From Tretioscincus oriximinensis (Eukaryota > Chordata > Lepidosauria > Squamata > Gymnophthalmidae), in the NCBI GenBank assembly GCA_022410635.1, contig JAJVDF010000282.1:948275-1012274 (forward strand): 64,000 nucleotides of DNA, written 5' to 3'. Shown here piece after piece: positions 59,642 through 64,000 of this stretch (positions within the stretch are counted from its first letter, which is position 1; each line of letters starts with the position of its first letter). The translations under genes and the position numbers were made by a program. The notes beneath the pieces were generated by a model that saw nothing but the letters and a program-made list of their open reading frames with translations, had not been told where the DNA came from and made no database searches.

Positions 59642-59941
59642 GGCTGCATCTCCACATCACTTATTTATTCCACTATAACTGGATATTCCATAATAAAGCA
59701 TGTGTATTATTGTGGAATATCCAGTTATAGTGGAATAAATAATTTTTATTGTTTTACAACATAGACAAAAGAAGACATTTAACATAGACAAAAAAGACAT
59801 TTGCCAAATATATAAATCTAACAAAAAACAAAAGAAATACACTATATAAAGCCCCCTCGTTTCTCACACCCCACCCTGCTTTGGAACAAAAGGGGTTATT
59901 GTGCGGTTAGTGGAATAAATAAGTAACGTGGGGATGCAGCC
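59642..59941. mobile_element. 300-bp TIR element with internal long hairpin
   Basis: GGCTGCATCTCCACATCACT then TATTTATTCCAC at the left is inverted at the right as GTGGAATAAATAAGTAACGT and GGGGATGCAGCC, giving about 33-bp terminal inverted repeats with few mismatches. Flanks read CTAT before and TAAG after, so the target duplication is unclear. An internal hairpin (59661-59742) overlaps the left end. The interior is A-rich, non-coding. Confidence 0.75.
59661..59742. repeat. Near-perfect hairpin, 36-bp arms
   Basis: Left arm 59661-59696 and right arm 59706-59742 are reverse complements with one clear mismatch (TCCATAAT versus TCCACAAT), separated by about 9 bases. Both arms contain TATAACTGGATATTCCA or its complement. 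Confidence 0.9.
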
Positions 59942-60663
59942 TAAGTTTGCTCATGATGCATAGCGTTGCAGAAGACACGAGTCACTGGCTTTATATATTA
60001 AAGATATAATTACTTGGGAGTCCAGTTTTTATTATGTCACCGTTTCTTCTATACACATACACCACCATCCAATAAGTGTGGAATAAAGTGCATTACATTG
60101 GATACCTACAATTCTCTTTCCTGGTGGTTTCATTATAGTGGCCCCAACATTGTGCAATTACCGTCTTGTGAATATGGGAATTTTCAGTTTTCCTAAAAAG
60201 CACAAAAATAGAAAAACCCACGGTACTATGTTTTTATCTTTTCCTACACACAATAAACTTAGCATGATTTTTATTCATTTATTTGCCTTTGGGCTTTGTA
60301 TATTGTCATCTTCAGGCTGTTAAATAGCTTTTTGGACTAGCCGTTGACTTTGTGGCTACTGAGCAGGAGGGTGTGAAGGGGGTAGTTTTTCTGCTTTTTC
60401 CAGAGTCTCCACCCTTCCATGGGCCCTGAGGGGGCCTGGGAGTTTCTGGATTCCGTTGTGCCTAATGGATTCAGAGCACTTGAACGGGAAGGAAACAAAC
60501 GTATCCTCCATCCCATAGAGTCTTAAATGAAGAGGCTTCCAAGTTCCAGCTGTTAAATATCTCTGATTATCTATAGCTTTGTACTGAAAGTTACCATTTA
60601 AACCCCCCCAGTAAATGTTTCTACACCCATTTGAAATACCAATGGTTGTCTTGTATAGGAATG

Positions 60664-60687
60664 AGTGAGTGAGTGAGTGAGTGAGTA
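60664..60687. repeat. (TGAG)n microsatellite
   Basis: Six tandem TGAG units. Confidence 0.9.
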
Positions 60688-61393
60688 TTCTTTATTGGAA
60701 GACTAATCCAGCACTGGTGATTCCATGTGGATTTACAGATACTTACGATGGCTGTATTCTGCAATTGTTTCTCACATTGCAGATTTCAACCTCCCATGTG
60801 CCTGCAGCCCTAGTATAGTTTCAGCTAAATCTGGGGACACCGATGGGGGGGGAGAGCATCTTCCCCAGTGGTGGATCAGTCTGGGGTGGGTGGGGGTGGG
60901 TTTGTTAAAATCCATGTGTGAGATTCTGTACAAGTAGTATATTAAATACTAAAATCTGGTATGATTGCATGGGTGGACTAATAAAACAGCACCATGTCAA
61001 ACAAGCAAATATATCATAGTTGATCGTCAGACTTACTTTTGTGTTTTTAATTAAAGACATTAGACTTTAATTAAGTCTAATGGAGCTTTTTAGTTAAACG
61101 TATATACTGTATACAAGACTGTGTTGTTAAGTCAATTTTGCTGCATCCCCATTAAGGATATTTAGCAAGTTGGCAGCAACATCATGTAGAATTTACCCCA
61201 TTACCTCATTGAGTTTCAGCCATCCCCCTGGGAAAAGGGTTTGGGGTCCCGCTGTTTCAGGAAGCTCATTTTTCTCGATTCAGCAACGGACTTCTTTTAA
61301 ATGCGAAAGATTGCTTGGTGAAGATATTCAGTAATGTGAATTCAGGCTAGCTGTAAAAAGCCCATTGGCTCTTGACTCGCTAAGAATGCTGGG

Positions 61394-61449
61394 AATTGTA
61401 GTAAAATAAGTGTAGGCACGTGTAATTGTAGTAAAATAAGTGTAGGCAC
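61394..61449 (+). repeat. 30-bp tandem duplication
   Basis: AATTGTAGTAAAATAAGTGT plus AGGCAC occurs at 61394-61419 and again at 61424-61449, period 30. CACGTG (E-box-like) follows the first unit and GCACGTGATGTCACG follows shortly after the second. Confidence 0.9.
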
Positions 61450-62229
61450 CTATGGGGCACGTGATGTCACGAGGTTACCAGGGAAAGTTACAGAGAAACA
61501 TGAAATAGCAAAGAAAACTGGAGGTGAATGGAAACATACAGATGTGTTTTCATAAAAATAGTGATATTAAGGTTGTAATGGGGAAGCAACCTTGCTCAGT
61601 CTTAAAAATTAGCAACAAAACACATTTATATTTCTCACTCTTGAATGAGTTTACAGCTATCAGCCCTAGGATCTTGAGTCTTTTCTGGACTAACCTTTAT
61701 TTTGGGATTAAACTTAGAGCAGGAGAGTGCCACCTGCATGTTAGTGTAGGCTATGGCAGGAAGGCTCTTTACTCTTAATACTTTCCTGGAATCTTCTATC
61801 TATATGTTTGTCATATACCTTTTTCCTTCTCAGGTCCAGAGGTCAAATTTATCAACTGCGGAGTCCTGCTGAGTTTATCCTTATAGCTGTTTGCTACTGT
61901 TTGTACAAAGCAAGAATCTCTTCTATCAAGATTACACTTCGGTTTTTCTTGTTTGTAGAAATGTTGTTTGATTCTTATTTCCTAGCTAGGAAGCACTAAC
62001 AATTTACTGTATCTACAGATTGTTGTTTTTCCATTCTCTGTGCAATCAAAGAAAATGGAAATCATTCAAGTCCAGCGACAGGGGGACTTTTGTCTTTCTT
62101 TTTATGAGAAGTGTTTTGTTTTAAAACGATAGTCTAGTCAACTTCAAAATAGCTCCATCTTTAAGTTTCTTCAAGTTTGGAAAGTTGTAAGTCATGAGGT
62201 TCCCTGAGTGGTGCCACAAACAGAATGGC

Positions 62230-62905
62230 GCCTTGTCCATTACTACAATCTTCTATTTTCAACTAGGCCAGTTACTACCACCTGTCCACAGTACTCCATT
62301 CTCTGGTAACTTCCAGACTGGACTATTGTAATGCACTCAATGTGAGGCTACCTTTGAAGATGGTTCGCAAGCTGCAGCTGGGGCAGAACCGGTACAGCTG
62401 GCCAGATGCACACTACACTGGTCCTATAAGAACTGTACGGACTGCCCATTTGCTACCGACCCCAATTCAAGGTACTAACATGGACTTACAAGGCCCTAAA
62501 CGGCTTGGGCCCCAAATATTTGAAGCAACATCTCCTCCCACTTTAAGATCTTCTCCTGACAGTCCCACCTCCTTCGTTCACCCAAGAGGTGTGGACATGT
62601 GGGAGGGCTTTCTCTGTGGTAGTTCCAGGTTGTGGAATTCTCCCCCCTCTGAGATGCATCAAGCACCTACACTGTACTGAGGTACCTGTTTACCCTCACA
62701 TTTGACTAAGCCAAAAATTCCNCTCTCTTTGAAGACACTGTTCTATTTTTAATTGTTCTATTTTATTCTGTTTTATAGGGTTTTTTATTGTGATCTGTCC
62801 TGAGACATTTGGGTATAGGGCGGAACATAAATGTAACTAACTAGCTAACTAGCTAGCTAACTAACTGTATAAATGAATGAATGAATGTATGAATGAAAAA
62901 TGAAA
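62230..62905 (+). mobile_element. L2-like LINE, 3' end of RT ORF and tail
   Basis: The + strand reads VTSRLDYCNALNVRLPLKMV then RKLQLGQN, the conserved C-terminal end of L2/CR1-clade reverse transcriptase proteins (LDYCN...GLP...LQLVQN). It continues in broken frame through sequence equivalent to FKVL...ALNGLGP (CCCTAAACGGCTTGGGCCCC), then a GTCCTGAGACATTTGGGTAT terminus and a CTAA/GAAT short-repeat tail (62837-62905). 5'-truncated and inactive. Confidence 0.8.
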
Positions 62906-63837
62906 AAGTAAAAGAAGGGAGGAATGAGACTCCAGTGCTACTCTTTCTCCAAAGGGAGGAGTGACCAGCCTATTAGGGTTTGTGCACCAAACATACCGAA
63001 AGCTCAATCCTGTTCAAAAACTACCCATTACCCAAGACATCTAATTTATATTAGAAGCTGACTAAAATGCACTGCCTCCAACCTTCACTTCCAACGACAA
63101 AGAGGAAGATATTTTGTGCCGTCCCTGTGACACTTAATCAAAACCACTATTCTTTAACAAACCCTTAACCTCTAGCTTTCGGGAGTCGCCTGAGGCTAAG
63201 GGACGAAGGAGAAACCAGCTGAAGGTTGAAGAACCTTTGATTAAGATGATAAAGACTTCCCTTATTTCTATTGGAGTGTGACAAAGTCTAGGGAGGCCTC
63301 TTTTTTTATTTGTCAGCATTAAATTTTGCTAAATGGCTCAAGTTAGAGAAAAAGACCAGGGACTAGTTCTACCTTCAACTAAGCGTTAGGAGATAATTTC
63401 CAAGAGCTTTTGACTGGAATAATAATAATCTTATCTACAGATCCTTCAGTAAACAAAGTTCCGTTGAAAATCCAGAATTTAAAAGTGGTCTACCTCTTGC
63501 TTACCCCTAGATTCTTCCTAGAGGAAAGGGGGATATTTAAAACCACTCTCACGTTAGCAGTCTCAGAGCAAATATTTTTAATTTTCCCCTTAGGTTTTTA
63601 AAGAAACAAAACAGTTAGAGATCTCCTCCCTCTACTCTTCTGTTTCTGATATAGGAAGCTTTGTTAACTCACTCTCTTCAGTAGACTTTGTGTTACTATA
63701 TTAAGAAAAGTGCTTAGATCCAGACAAGTAATTCTTCAGTCTTGCAGATTATATGGTATTTGAGTCAGCTATGCCTGACTTGTTCCAATGACTTCTTGTT
63801 AGTTTGTTTATTTATTATTTTGTTAATTTATTTAATG

Positions 63838-64000
63838 CAGGCATGAATGGCTCAGTTGCTAAGGAAACAGTCTCTCATCTGGGAGATCNGATTTCAAAGC
63901 CCTGTGTCGGACGTGGGGAGGGCTGAGCACTTTCTCCTAGCCTATAGCTAATCAACTCAGCTATTTGAAAGTAAAAATTTCAAGAAATTGCAACTGACTG
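63838..64000 (+). mobile_element. tRNA-derived SINE, copy D, cut by window end
   Basis: GCAGGCATGAATGGCTCAGT (A box), GATTTCAAAGCCCTGTGTCG (B-box region), GACGTGGGGAGGGCTGAGCA and AAGAAATTGCAACTGACTG match copies at 8306 and 58366. The tail lies beyond the window. Confidence 0.88.

Larger units (their letters stand above)
52661..64000. other. Intergenic region downstream of OLA1
   Basis: No ORF here shows similarity to a host protein. Supported content is a Helitron-like copy, four hAT-type elements, SINEs, a foldback/TIR element, an L2-like LINE and short tandem repeats. Stretches 54290-55830, 58790-59630, 60000-60650, 60950-61390 and 62910-63830 show nothing I can name. From the human gene order the next gene would be expected to be SP3, but none of it is seen here. 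Confidence 0.8.

Overview
The window is nuclear DNA from a vertebrate, most likely a squamate reptile (lizard or gecko type). Three things point there: a gene split into short exons by long AT-rich introns; tRNA-derived SINEs with a BovB-like 3' tail and a CTT/GAA terminus of the Sauria SINE type; and a mix of CR1, L2-like, L1 and R4/Dong-like LINEs with hAT and Helitron DNA elements. Isolated single N bases suggest a draft assembly. No prokaryotic features, CRISPR arrays or operons are present. The species assignment is inference.

Only one host gene can be supported: OLA1 (Obg-like ATPase 1, YchF family) on the + strand. Seven coding exons are visible: 2644-2819, 13223-13303, 13534-13631, 45309-45449, 46138-46234, 48085-48207 and 52506-52607 (stop codon at 52605-52607). 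Counted back from the stop they encode residues 126-396 of a 396-residue protein, matching the usual vertebrate length. Splice phases are consistent throughout, and the NLSE nucleotide-specificity motif and the whole C-terminal TGS domain are present. The GTPase-fold G1-G3 motifs lie upstream of the window. A short 3' UTR with AATAAA at 52632 closes the gene.

Layout: 1-2643 is the end of an upstream intron. 2820-13222 is a 10.4-kb repeat-rich intron. 13304-13533 is a 230-bp intron. 13632-45308 is a 31.7-kb intron holding an L1 copy with an 18-bp target duplication, a CR1 copy, two tandem R4-like fragments, foldback elements, a Helitron-like element and a degraded partial copy of the next OLA1 exon (42498-42557). 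45450-52505 holds the last exons and shorter introns. 52660-64000 is intergenic, with hAT elements, a second Helitron-like copy, SINEs and an L2-like LINE. I see no second host gene.

The most useful observations are the in-frame partial duplicate of the 45309 exon, lying 2.9 kb upstream of an exon with a weak donor and a length divisible by three; a two-copy Helitron-like family with A|TC...CTRR|T borders; and a four-copy hAT-type MITE family, each copy with a recognisable target-site duplication. I found no convincing new multi-gene system.
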